From Ascaphus truei (lineage: Eukaryota > Chordata > Amphibia > Anura > Ascaphidae), in contig CM071568.1 in assembly GCA_036426205.1 (NCBI GenBank), positions 121,522,730 through 121,586,729 on the forward strand: a stretch of DNA of 64,000 nt, read 5' to 3'. Within the stretch, counting starts at the first letter, position 1; each line of letters begins with the position of its first letter. The notes under the pieces were generated by a model. The model saw nothing but the letters and a program-made list of their open reading frames with translations, searched no databases and was not told the origin of the DNA. Position numbers and translations under genes: made by a program. Below are positions 36,377 through 48,965 of the stretch, one piece after another.

Positions 36377-37122
36377 TTCCTTTCAGGATATTCATATTAA
36401 AATTATAAATAAGGCTATCTCAAAGTAATAACCCCCCCCCCAAAAAAAAAAAACATTGGTATGGTAGGTCTGGCTTCTGAGAAAACCTTTCCACCAATCA
36501 TGGTATTAATCATGTTGGTTAAAAATTGTATTTTAGGCCATTGGATTAAACCAACTTCATCTTCTATTAATGACCTCAAGCTTGAAATCTTATCTATTAT
36601 CCAGTTGTATAGATTTGACATGTTATTGTACTTACAGTAGAAACAGGCGCAAATAAATGTTTTAAGAAGTGGGAACTTTATTTGAATTACATTTGACCAC
36701 AAACAGAAGTTGGATATTATAACAAATCTTTACTAATGAAAAAATTAAGGAGAGACACATTCTTTAGGTAAACCTTTTGTGACATTCACTTCCCTTACCA
36801 ATCATCAGAAGCTTGGCGGGAGAGGTGTCCATGCTGCAGGATAGAGTGTGATATGCATGCTATAGCCTAAGGCTTCTAAATCTTCGGGGTTATTATATGA
36901 CCTTCTCTATGCATATATTAAATGACAATACATTATGATGTTTATTTTATGTTTGTTCAGTTATTTACATACTATTTTGTTCTTCTTGAATGTATATACT
37001 TTGTTAACTTTTTTTTATTACCTTGCTGTTTTCTTGAGTTGATGCTTGTGTATATATTATTTGAATTTATTTCTGTAAAACAGTACAATCTTTCAATAAA
37101 TAGAATATTTAAAAAAAAAAAA
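34690..37122 (+). pseudogene. L1-type LINE, ORF2 fragment and 3' end
   Basis: Fragments of an L1 reverse transcriptase appear in order with stops and frame changes: 'EKAYDLIEGEYL' (about 34755), wording for 'NGDASAP' then 'RQGCPLS', then 'ILALFADDMLLF' (about 35064-35100), then C-terminal wording 'FPKIIYS' and 'KTFGG'. Near 37080-37122 'caatctttcaataaatagaa' precedes an A-run, which fits the LINE 3' end. An (AT)n run at about 36318-36373 interrupts it. No intact frame remains. Confidence 0.8.
36318..36373. repeat. (AT)n microsatellite
   Basis: An uninterrupted AT dinucleotide run of about 55 bp inside the L1 remnant. Confidence 0.9.
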
Positions 37123-38634
37123 CATAGACTTTCAATTTCTTCTGTTCGCATTTGTCTTTCATGGGAAGCAGTGTTAGAATTAGTTCAACTGCGCTGGGCG
37201 TGGAATTTTAAAGCAACTTGATACTATTAACTAAAGATTGAAGTCAATAACTAAGCAGTCTTCTGGCATAAGACACCTTCTTGTGCTGGAAGATACCTTA
37301 CAGCCAAGGTGACTGATGGAAGAAGACTTCTTAGTAAATATGGCACTCGGTCCCACTAATATGCACACACAAAAAAAATCTCTATTGGAGAAGGACTGAT
37401 CTACAATAATAGCATGAAGAAGATTAAAAGTGGGTAACATTTTGAATTTTCTTGTTTTCTTAGCTCAGCCCTTCTTATTGCACTTTTGAAAATGATGTAG
37501 CATTCGTCCCCAAGTTAGATATACATTAGTACCTAAAAAAATCACTATATATTGTATATTTTATAGTACTACACCTTGAAACAAGCATTAAAAAGGACAT
37601 GATTAATCAAAGTACAAAAACAAACAATAGAAAGCAATAAGCATTTTATCTTTGATACATCTAGTGATGTGTTTTGCACTAGAAATGCTTAGCTATATTA
37701 CATGTGTGGTGTAATGGCAGGTTTGTCAGATTTATATTGACTGGTAATTATGGATACTGTTATTCATGAGTTATTGTTGCTTTCCTCTGGATGACCAAAA
37801 CCAAATGGCCCCATGTGGTAATTTGAAGAATCTTGACCCCGATGGACTACAGTACTTAGCTAACTATATTACAGTGAGTGGATGTGGTGAAGCTTCAATG
37901 GTTTATAATGCAATTTTGCTAATTTATGAATATATGTATGTCTTCATCATTGGCTCAGTTGAGATGCCACCTCGAGGCAACAGGGTTGACTAGTCCTGCA
38001 GTGTTTTCTGTTTTCAGATTTTACGTAGAGTTGTGGAATCATTTGACATGCACAGATGTTGATTTTTCCTTTTATTTTATACCAGTTCTGGGAATCTTTT
38101 GCATCTGTTTCGGAGATATTCAAAATCATTTATTTGATACTCACCTCTGCATCCAAATTGACATCTGACAAGTTCCCTGCTACTCCAAAAACGACATTGG
38201 AAAACACTAGTGTTTTTTCACTGCTCCAGGCTAAAGTAACTCGAAGCCATTTTTTGTCCCGTAAAACACCTGAGAAACTCAATGATCACCCACAGAAGAC
38301 TGGAGAAAATATAGTACACTCATAAATCTGATTACCAGTTTAAATACTACACTGCATATTTATTTGTCTTCGTGTATAACTCTGAAAATGCAATAAAAAA
38401 ATAACAACTAATTATGTAAAGTATACCATGCTTCATTCCCTATTGCTTGTTTGCCAAGCCCCCAATCTGGCCTCCTTAGGTGACATCATACCTCTCCAGA
38501 GAGCTTAACTTTACAGCCTGTGATGCTTTGTAGCGAAACGATTTCACTACTCATTGATAATTTAGTGTTGACTCTTTAAAAGTTGACAATTTAAGGGGAA
38601 GGAAATATATACCTTTTGAAAAACAGTTGTGCTG

Positions 38635-38679
<45 letters not shown>

Positions 38680-41600
38680 TTTTTTCTATGTATTACAATC
38701 AACCTATTCACAACAAAACTTTAGGGACTGTTCCAAATTATAGAAGTGATGGTAAGGCAGAGAAAAGCTTAGCGCCAGACAAACTAAAGCATATGGCTTG
38801 ATCTGGCAATTTGTTCCATTTCTGTCTTCACTAGTCAAGCAAAATAATGATACTGTAAAATAATACAGCGACACATGCCATGTTCTCTGTACATAAATGA
38901 ACTATAATATTCTATTTTTCCAAGGTTTTTCTGTGATAGTTTTTTTTTAAACAATATTTGCCCTTTAATTTGCGACCTTTTGTGCATATAAATCAATCAG
39001 AGGGAAGTTGATAAACTTTGCTGAAAGTTAATTGGAGATGTTTATGTAGAACCAACAGAGTGTTTGCCTGGACAGAAGTGTCAGTGCAGATGTAACAAGA
39101 CTTAGCCTAAGTAACCACTGGCGCTGAGCGCGCTCATGCTTGGAGAGCGCTCCAAGCATGAGCACCGGGAGTCCTATTGTATGCGGGTGCGGGGGGGGGG
39201 GGGGACGGGGTGGGGGTCATTGCTGGCCAGCTGATTGCGCGGTAAGTATAGATTTTTTGTTTTGCGATCGCGGCTGAGCATGTGTGCACGCGCACCGCGT
39301 GAGCAGAGACTTACATATATCTATATATCTAAGACTCCTCTGCTTGTGCTACCCATTCAGCGCTAGCGGAGACTTAGCCTTACTGTTCCCGGCGCAGTGG
39401 ACGAAAAAGCGTCCACGGCGCTAGGGACAGTGTCTGCCGAGATCGCGCAGTGGGGTGTCTATGCTTCTCAATGGCACCTCCCGCAGTGTTAATCCTACTG
39501 GACTGCGACCGTCTTGGCCGCGGGATCCTACTGGACTGCGACCGTCTTGGCCGCGGGACCACACACAGCCACAGCAATGCAAATGGTAAGGTTTGCTATA
39601 TCTGTACCACTGCAAAAGCGTCAGAGAAAATGAAATAATAGAACATGTACTCTATTTATCCCATATAGCCAAACTCCTACTACTAGATATCCAGGAAAGC
39701 AAACCTATAGTGCAAAGGATAAAGAAAATAACATAGTGTGACCTGTAATGTAAAAGAGTAATCCCCACTCCATGATCCACACTCACGGGAAATCTTCTTG
39801 AACAGGCGTTTGAATAGAACAACAGATAAAGCACCAATACTGCTGGGCTTGTGATCCCCTCCATACGGTCATCTCAGAGGTTGGTGTTTGATATATGAAA
39901 AGATATATGAAAAGATATGGCAAAAAGCAAAACCATAGAGTCGTCCTATTACTAGTATGATAGAAAATGGACGGCCATGCTGGTACAAATTGTCAAAATC
40001 ATTTAAGGCTGCAGTTCATATTTGGGACCTCACCCAATGAAAATGAACATAATGCAGTATAAATCAATCCCGCGCACTACAACACACAAATAATGCTCTA
40101 ATTCTTCCATTGAAAAGAAAGTCCGTTTTACAGATGGGTCTTAGAGGGGGTGAGAGACAGGGACAGAGTATAACGCATCAAATATTGCCACGTTTTCATG
40201 CACTGATACATATTATAAAGAGTTCTTTACTCCAGAAGGCTTACAGACTACAAAGGGAGTAAGGGCCATATTGTGTAAGCAGTAATATTAAGAAAGGCAC
40301 CATCCAGTGCCCGAAGACTCCTTTCAGACCCTTCTGAAAATGCACCACAATTAGTCTTTGGTGCTGGAAGGTGTCTTATGGGGTAGGCTATCTTAGTAAA
40401 TATGGCCTTAAAACTTGGTGTCTGATGCCATAAAAATCATACAGGGGTAAGTATTTTAAAATAATGTTTGATAGTTATTTTCAAAAGTTTCTAAACCTTG
40501 TAAGCTTAGTTCTTTTTTGGTCTCATCATCCTCTGCGGTGTCAGGAAGGTGAAAGCGCCTCCCAGTGAAAACTTTTACATGGATTTTTAAATACTTACAC
40601 TTGCATGATTGTTTTCCCCCACTAATATTAAACCTGGCATTGTCTTTACTTAGGGTGGGTCCTTTGTAGGACTGAACCTTTAAAGCTGTAGAAGTACTTT
40701 TTATCCTGTCAGGTACTCAGACAGATTGCAGGGCATTTCATTTAGTTGTGTTGTCATACTGTATGGTGAAAGGTATTTGTATGAAAGTGGCAACAATTAT
40801 GGGGGAAAGGTGTATCTTATTTATTTATCAAATGTTTTACCAGGCAGTAATAAATTGAGAGTTACCTCTCGTTTTCAAGTATGTCCTGGGCACAGAGTTA
40901 TGATGACAAATACAAGGTTTCAAATACATGGATACATTAAATGAACAGGGTTATACATTATATTCCATGAACAGTTTAACATTTTTTTATCTTTTATGCT
41001 TATGAAACAGTTATATTAGATAAACAAAATAGTGTATTGTTTTATAATTGATATGATTTGGGATTTCAAAACGTTTGGCATGCACCGGGACCTGACAATA
41101 CTACTGTATTTCCCCTTCACTACAATGTATAATGCAGTGTTTATGAAAATCAGAAAGCAGCTGCAGAGTTTTGTTATTTTAGTTTAGTGATTAAACCATA
41201 AACAGATATCTCATACAAAGGAGGCGATTATAAGTTGTAAAGTTGTTACAAAAAGTAGCTTTCTTATATATTGTGATATAAAAAGGTACATAAGCCTAGA
41301 AGGAGCAGGTTATAATGAACTGAAAATGATTCACAAAACACATATAAAACGTTGATGTGTGAAATTATGAGGCCACTAGAGAAATGCTGTTCTTCAGAAA
41401 TGGAAGTTCAGTGGAGACTCTACTAGCACTTGCATTAACTCAACTCTTCCACTTCACATTGGTCTCACCTTCGTGCCACATACAGTGTGTTTGTTGGAAC
41501 ATTGTGGACAAAAATGTAGCTACAGTATCGACCTCCGTAGTAACCAACATACTATTGCTTATCTTTAGTAATAATTAATACCTATTGTAAGTACTGGTCC

Positions 41601-42047
41601 TGACCTGATCTAAATCCTGTTTTGATATATCGATACAATTTTCAATTCCTGAGATTCCACACCTGTAAACACTTCCCAGGATGGATTAAAATGATTGCCA
41701 TGCAAATCGCATCCCCTTCATCTCTAGGAATTTAATAAAAGAAAAATGGCTGTACTTGGGAAACAGAACTGTATGATAGAATGATCTTAAGGCCTTATTC
41801 TATAACGTGCAATAGCACCGATTGGGGCTTCCTGTGTAGTAGTACTGGATTGGCACTTCCACACTTTGCAATAAGTCCCTTACTAATAGATGCATTTTGA
41901 AGGGAATTGCTGAGGCTGTCTACATTTTTAACTTGTATTCATAGCAGGGCATACAAGGATACAAGCTTCTGAACCAAGTGAGACTAAGGGCCTGATTCAA
42001 AATTGTCCTAATTCGCTGATCAAATCGGAATTGCCCAAAAGCTACTA
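37123..42047. other. Intron 9 sequence with hairpins and a (TA)n run
   Basis: No exon recognised. It includes a (TA)n run at 38637-38674 and a GC-rich block at about 39110-39570, listed separately. The segment 40810-40960 ('ttttaccaggcagtaataaa' onward) has the look of a dispersed repeat, but I have no second copy here. Confidence 0.4.
39110..39570. repeat. GC-rich block with two hairpins and a 33-bp tandem repeat
   Basis: 'gctcatgcttgga' (39132-39144) pairs exactly with 'tccaagcatgagc' (39151-39163). 'ctgttcccggcgcagtggac' (from 39383) pairs imperfectly with the sequence ending 'ctagggacag' at 39430. At 39493-39558 a 33-bp unit starting 'tcctactggactgcgaccg' occurs twice without differences. 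The block is CpG-rich in an AT-rich intron and is probably a DNA-element remnant. Confidence 0.7.
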
Positions 42048-42476
42048 CAGGCAGTCCTCGTTTTACAACGCTTTGCTTTACAACGAATGGCTTATCCAAC
42101 GCTGTGCAATGCATACCTATGTTCATTTTTACAACGCCAAAACGGCTTATCCAACGCTCTTACAACGCTTTGCAAAGTTGTTTATGTGTATATGATATAT
42201 ATATTATATAATATTATATTATACTATATAATATATTATATTTTATGTTATATTATATATATAATACAGTATATACACTATATAATTCATGTGTGTGCTG
42301 CGTATCTTATTGCCTGCATAAAATATTTGGTGTATTTTAGTGTTAAAAATGCCTTCAGGAACGGAACCTTTCATTTAAACAGTGTTCCTATGGGAAAACG
42401 TGTTTCGCTTTAAGACGTTTCGCTATCCAACGCCATTTTGAGTAACGCATTGTGTCGGATATCCGAGGACTGCCTG
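42048..42476. mobile_element. Tc1/mariner-like non-autonomous element
   Basis: Ends 'caggcagtcctcg' and 'cgaggactgcctg' are perfect inverted repeats, and TA lies directly outside both (42046-42047 and 42477-42478). That is the Tc1/mariner target pattern. 'tatccaacgc' and 'ttacaacgct' recur inside. The interior holds a TA-rich palindromic stretch at about 42190-42290. No transposase frame. Confidence 0.85.
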
Positions 42477-43626
42477 TATTCAAGTAAATAGCAGTTTTTT
42501 GGGCAATTGCATTCTTTGAATATTGGATCATGTGTTAAGGGGAAGAGCGAATTGTGATCCGTGTTTAAATGCACTTTGCTTTTTGGTGGTGATTGCTACT
42601 TGAAATGCTTGGCTGTCTGTCATTTAAAGCAGCAAGACACACTGCTACATTTTTAGGTTTTTACATTTTGTTTTTTAGTTTCTTTGTGTATGAAACTTGG
42701 GTGTTCCTGGTGCAGGATCATACATATCCTAAACTGGATACCCACTAGTTTAGGTGATATTTAACAACAATGTACTATGGTTTTCAGATCCTTCAAAGCA
42801 TCCCTTTTCCAGATGGCTGACAGAAAGCTGCCCAGTGGCTTATCTTAAGAAAGGGTTAATGTCCCTTTCCTCAGTAATAGTGCTAATCAACAATTAATGG
42901 GGGAATCTTAGTCTTATATTAAGATAACCGTTTGTCTTATCCCACCAAAATAAACATGGCCAGTTTAGGAGATTGCTGCTTGGAACTGTTGCATGGCCAA
43001 TTTCAGAGGAGCCACCAAACATTCAATTTCGCTTTAAACCCCATATCTGCTAATCGATGCATTACAGTCCTCAGTAGCTGAAAAACAGTTAAAGTATATT
43101 AAATAATACAGAAAGCTATCATAATCATCCTGGTTTCTGCTGACATCATACACCACAACTGTATTTACATGTGTGTATATTTATTCCTTGATTCAGTTGA
43201 ATCTGTTTAGTCTGACTACGATTTTAGCAAATGTGCAGACATTTATCAAATGGACCATCAGTAGCAGCACAAAAGGCAGTAGTACATCCAAGTTAACATT
43301 TTTGCTTTGATTATTACAAATCCATGGAGCCCTTGGGTCCAAAGCTTCTTCAGCAACATGGCTATTTGCAAATAGATTTTTATAGCACATTAGTGCTGGA
43401 GGAGATTCCAAAGAAAATAGTTCTTTTGAATATTAGAACCAGCTGTGACTTTCTTATGCTGATGACTCATACTTTTTTTTTTTATTGGGTGGGAGAACGA
43501 GGCAAAAGACACACAGAGTCTTATTCAAGACGTTGTTTGTTTTGCAAGGGGTATCCTAGCCACAAGCCAACCTGATCTTACCAAAATGCAACTCATGTTT
43601 ATTTAATTTTTTTTTTCTTTTAACAG
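42477..43626. other. Intron 9 end, with the 3' splice site of exon 10
   Basis: Ordinary AT-rich intron. A strong pyrimidine tract, mainly T, at about 43600-43622 is followed by 'aacag' directly before 43627. Confidence 0.7.
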
Positions 43627-44316
43627 TTCCAATTATAAAAACAGAGCCCACTGATGAGTATGAGCCAGCTCAAATCTGTGGCCCAATGAGCCAAGGACTA
43701 ACTCCACTCTCTAAGCCATACTACAGCCAACAGATCATGATGCCACCTGATCCTGGTTCATGTCTTGTGGCTGGCTTCACTTCCTGTCAGCAAAGAAACA
43801 CTGTGATGTCATCGTCTTCAAACTCAAGCCCCAAGCTTCATGACCTTTCACCTTCTGCTTACAACAAATGCATCTCGAATCCTGGTCACACTCAGCTAGG
43901 ACTTCATCAGCCCAGTGGAGGTGTCCCCACCATACAGGAAGTGCCACGGTCTATAGTTGTGCACCCAGGTTCACCCGATCAGTCATCCCACATCATGCTG
44001 CAGCCGCAGGTGAGTCTCCATCAGAGCAGTAGCTGTCCCCCTGGTTATCAACAAACAGTCTATCCCAACAGTCCCTCTTCTCCAGTTCCGTCTATTACCC
44101 AAGAGCCATCCTATTTGCAGCCCTGCAGTCCAACTAACTCAACAGTAATGGGTCAACCGCAGCACCAACAGCAGAAGGTTCAGAGAAATGAATCTCCAAC
44201 CAGTCAACCACTGTCATTGCCAGAGTTGCATGAGGACAGTAATCATAATTTGACCCCTATTCCTGTAACAATCAAGCGTGAACCTGAGGAATTGGATCAG
44301 TTGTACTTGGATGATG
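43627..44316 (+). CDS. nfatc1: nfatc1 coding exon (equivalent of exon 10), long C-terminal tail
   Basis: 690 bp between 'tttctttttaacag' and the consensus donor 'gtaagtg'. It completes a Val codon with exon 9 and then encodes PIIKTEPTDEYEPA, a Ser/Pro-rich tail (GPMSQGLTPLSKPYYSQQ, MMPPDPGSCLVAGF, SPKLHDLSPSAYNK), and ends PVTIKREPEELDQLYLDD plus one base. This is the transactivation tail of NFATC1 long isoforms. 'IKTE' and 'IKRE' correspond to the two C-terminal sumoylation sites known in the mammalian long form. Gln runs are modest. The remaining base fits a last exon starting with Val, as in mammals. Confidence 0.96.
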
Positions 44317-45296
44317 GTAAGTGTTCCACAGCTGTTGAGGCATTCATTCCACTATATTGCTGTATCAGTAAGTTCTTTATTAACCAGATGCTTTCAGTAG
44401 CACTCGTAAATTAATAGCACTAAGAAATGGTGAAGAAATATGTCCTTTTAGAATTTTTTTTAAATTAGGGAGTTGAAAATGTTCCTAATGTAGCATTTCT
44501 CATACTGTGTATTTAAAGCATTAAGTGCCATTTGTAACCACAGAGGTAGCCGAACCACCAATTGCTACACAAATGTAATTGCAACCATATGTTCTTAGCT
44601 CATGCAGGTGAACTGATAAAGTCTGAGTGGAATTGCAATAAAAAAAAGTCTAGTAATGCATTGTCTAAGTCTCAAGTGCTGAAACCTTCAAAGTAGCAAT
44701 AAACAGAAATATATCCCACACCGAATAAAGCGATAACCTGTATCGCTCCATGATGGATATATCAATTGAGTATTGATATTTTCCTGTCCTCTTCTACTTG
44801 GCAATCACTAAATAAGGATTAATTAATGAAAGCCTCCTTTTTATTACTTCTATGTGAAAAAAAAAAGACATCCACCTTGTTTTTCTACCAATATACCAAA
44901 TAAAAACAGAAATTGCACTGTAGAAATGATGGAAAGGCTTGTAAAAAGTTCCGGACAGCTTTATTGCACCAGACCCCACTTCTCATTTATTTTTTCTTTC
45001 ATTATTGTCATTATCAGGTTGTCTCTTTCAGTGCGTGGCCACATCAGTTGTGACTCCATAAGTCCCCCAATACGAGATTAATCTCTTTAATTATATGGGG
45101 ATCCAGCGCATTTTTTGTGATCGACAAATTTGGATGCTGTCAACTTCCTTTCCAGCATTCCAAGCTGCAGACAACAGGGAAGCTAGCGCACTGCACAGAT
45201 GTCCTTATCAGAACTGACTGGTAATCATAGGAATCCAACAGTTATGACCATTGTGATTATGGACCGACTGTGCATGTCTGTGTGTGCATGCATGTG

Positions 45297-45344
<48 letters not shown>

Positions 45345-46770
45345 TGTTATTACTCCCGTTAACACAATGCAATGCGTTAAAGCTACCACGTTGTTACTGC
45401 GACAATGGTAACGCGTGTGTGATATTTGCTGCTTTATTTCTTGCGGTAGTCCACGTTAACGGGGGTAATAGCGTCTGCTACACGTATATATACACACACC
45501 AGACTCTCGCTCATATCCTTAGCTTTGGTCAGTCTAGTTAACCATGTGATCTGGTATTTATTATACCAGATGCCTCCACGTTAGCTTTTTTTTCATGCGT
45601 TTAGCAATTTAGGATCTTATATCATGCAAACATACAAACTACGTCAAAGAAAGATACAGTGCTGAGCATGTTGTCAGACTTTGGTTCCAAAAGATTTATT
45701 TGTTGGATGTTTTGAAAGGTTGATCTAAAATGTGATTATGTGACCTCACTGAACTGTCATTTAGCACTCACCACTACGTCTCCCCAAAGTGCTCTGAGCC
45801 TTCATCTTACTCTGATACATGAGCTCTTTTTCAATAGGATTATAATTTATTGTTGCGTGTTACAGACCATGTGAAAAAGAGATGCTCTTGAATTGTCTGC
45901 TTTCACTAATTGGTGCCAAGGAACATCTGAATGTGATTGTCTTAAGGGGGGAAATTATAACAAAAGAGAGTTCATTGTGTCTCTTCTAACAAATTGTTAG
46001 ACATGCTATTTAAAACAGCACGATTCTGGCTGACTTGGGATACAAAAAAACTTGAGTAGCTCTGTGCTTGAGTAACAAGGGGAGCTTTTTACTGTGCAGG
46101 CAAAAAAACAAATTTCCTTATTACAGCAGCTGCAAAGTTCAATAAAAAAAAGTCAGGCTCATTTGAATTCTGAATTTGAACTTGGAATACTACAGCATTC
46201 TGCAGCCATTACTAATACATGTTGGAAACATACAGTAGCTTGAGTTGACCGTCTTTAGAAATGCAGTGGGGGATCGGAAATGGGAATAAGGGATGATAAC
46301 CCGAAGACTTTGGTGCATTATCAGCTCAGTTGGTCATTGAAGAGGTGTATTTATCAGATTATATACCCTGGTTTAACAATATTACATGATTTGCTATGTC
46401 ACAATATTATCTGTGTAATGTACACTGTTTACAATCCTCTTAAAAGTACTGAGGTACAGTACAAGAATATCTAGATTAAAGGCACCCTGAGCTGGCTCTT
46501 GGTTTTAAAAATAGGAGTACCCACTTCAGATTAAAGAGCATCAACAACCATGCTATTCTTTCATGGTTTACAAATGAGAAAAATACAGGGGTAAAAGTGC
46601 AGTAAATGTAACACTGGAGCAAAATCGATGTGAAGTGTTGGTAAAGAGTTCCTCAGTGCAATGTATGTGTCAATAGCATTTGTATCTCATCAAATCTCTT
46701 TGCAGCTTCCTTCTCTGTGCAAGCGCTCCACAGGTGCACCATGGGTATCCTCAGAAAGAAGTCTTCAAAA
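44317..46770. other. Presumed nfatc1 intron 10, with a MITE and (TA)n
   Basis: The exon 10 frame stays open for 32 codons past the donor before a stop (44412-44414), but splicing at gtaagt is more likely. The short last exon (Val-Asn-Glu-Ile-Ile type in mammals) was not found here or later in the window. It includes (TA)n at 45299-45340. Confidence 0.45.
45341..45477. mobile_element. Tc1/mariner-like MITE next to (TA)n
   Basis: 'cagatgttattactcccg' and its continuation 'ttaac' on the left pair with 'gttaacgggggtaatagcg' and 'tctg' on the right, with three mismatches in 23. TA flanks the left end and occurs one base beyond the right end. Termini resemble those of 33296-33438. 137 bp, non-coding. 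Confidence 0.6.
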
Positions 46771-47375
46771 GGGAAAGAGCGAGAGAGGAGCACACCAGAG
46801 ATTACAAAAAATAGTAAATCCTTTATTAAAAGTAAGTATACATCGCGTACATATCGTACATTTAATCAATGGCACATCGGGCGATGCTTTGGCAAAACAG
46901 CGCGGCCTCAGTGGATGTAATGCAGCGAGGAGCAATGGAAAGGCTCCCTGGAACTGTCACGGTCTTTAGCACTGAAGTGATCAGCGCACCAAGGTCCTTG
47001 TGATAACGTGATGACGTACTCACGTCAACTTACCAACCTCAACATGTGCAATCGTATTTCATCAGGGTGAAATGACAAAGTGCGATTGCACGTACAAAAC
47101 GTGTTGTGGTTGAAAAGTTTCCGCGAGTACGTCATCACGTTACCACAAGGACCTCTGTGCGCCGATCTCTTCAGAGCTACAGACCGTGACAGTTCCGGGA
47201 AGCCTTTCCATTGCTCCTCGCTGCATTATATACACTGAGGCCGCGCTGCTTTGCCGATGCATCGCCCGATGTGCCAATGATTACATTTATTATATGTACG
47301 TGATGTATACTTACTTTTATGAAAGGATTTACTATTTTTACTAATCTCTGGTGCGCTCCTCTCTCACTCTTTCCC
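46771..47375. mobile_element. Long foldback element with arms of about 300 bp
   Basis: Almost the whole 605 bp is an inverted repeat centred near 47073. 'gggaaagagcgagagaggag' at the left matches the complement of 'ctcctctctcactctttccc' at the right. 'atcgggcgatgc', 'gcgcggcctca', 'gaggagcaatggaaagg' and 'acgtgatgacgtact' also pair at matching distances. The loop itself, with 'gtgcaatcgtatttcatcag' and 'gaaatgacaaagtgcgattg', is near-symmetric. It contains no transposase. Confidence 0.85.
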
Positions 47376-48965
47376 TGCTAAATATTGGTAAGCTGTTTTG
47401 TAGCTAGAAAGAGGGGTCTATTGGGAACAAAACATTGGCCTTTAATGTGAGAGAAGCTATGTCAAAGCCAAGAGTCAGTTCAAAACCTCTCATACATCTC
47501 TACTTCTACCTCCATTGGGGGAAACTGCTATTATACTGTAGTTGTCTTCAGTCTGTCACAGCATTACAGGCACCTCCAGCATGAGATCGGTTCACCAGTG
47601 TCTTTATTTAAACAATAGTTCAAGCATTTTATAATCAATGGCCTGTTTCAGTCATGGTCATGAGACAATTTTGAATGAAAAGGTTGTGCAGGCTTGTACG
47701 TCTGCAGCAGATTGCAGGTATATTCTTGGAGTTACAACTATTATAGATGAACATGGAAATATAGCATTTTAAAAAAATGCATGAGAATTCAGGATGACAT
47801 AACTTCATATTGAGTGAAAGCTGAGAGGAAGGTATTAGATTGAACAAGGACAGAAAGCGTGTCAAGGGTGTCTGGTTTGTGATGTTAAGCATAAAGGGTC
47901 ATAGTAAAATCAAAGTGAAAGTTGAAGCAGCTATGTGTCTGTGTGTGACACAAACTTTCATGCACTTTCTCATGTGGATTTCTTTTGCCGAGGAGAAACC
48001 AAAACTGATGTTTCTTGAACATATGTACTGTATTTCCTACTGATTTATTAACAGATTTGACTTTCTTTCCTGCTCAACTTGGCTTTTTCGCTCTCACATT
48101 CTCAGTGTTCTAAGAAGGAGCACAATATGTTCCAACGTAAGTTGAGTCATTAGCAGAAAATGATGGAGAAGATCTTGGCTGTTGCAGCACTTAGAAAGAA
48201 CTCGTTCCATGCCTTTTATCAGCGGTGCAGTTCTTCAGCTTATTGCTGCAAGGGCCTGCAGTGCTGATTGCATGCCATACATTACAGGTATTTCTAGCAC
48301 CAAATGTTATTTTGTCTTTCACTGCACTTTCAAGCATTAAACGCACACCTTTACAAGCCCGAGGTGAAAATCACTTACACAAATTCTTCAAATCTTATAA
48401 GATTATTTTCTGTGTATGCGTGCTGTACTTCTGACATGTGACAATGTCATGAGACATTCTCTCAAACGCCGCCCCAACACCTCTTCAACCCCCTCATTAA
48501 GCATTAATTCACACTATCAGATCATGATCTGTGCAGTGGATAAATAAATCTTTATGCAGGCAGCCATCTTAAAATGTGACTAAGAAAATACATACAGTAT
48601 AATGGGTCCTACACTCTATCCCACTTCAATGGCACCATACACTACTATGCAACTTTAAAAAAATTACAACCTATCTTAAGGAGGTCTCCAAATCCCTAAC
48701 CAAAACAGTATGTACTTTACAACTGTTATGTATTGCATTGTTATAATCAGGGGAACAACCAATAATCCATATTGGGGGTTGCAAAGTTTTAGTTTTGTAA
48801 ATAAATCAATGTGCAGCATATCTGCTATGTTAATGTATTTGTTATTGCTCACAGCATAATAAACTACTATTTCAACTTACTCTTCAAAACTAAGTCTAGT
48901 TTCATTTTTTTTTATTATAGTATCTTACCCAACCACTGAACTTTTGGATTTTTTTTTAAACGTTA
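47376..48965. other. Intergenic or intronic DNA, nothing recognised
   Basis: AT-rich sequence; no last nfatc1 exon and no repeat recognised. Confidence 0.4.

Noticed and set aside
37766..38325. Cluster of + strand frames that might be an exon
   Set aside because: No matching splice sites around a conserved segment and no family wording; the codons look random.
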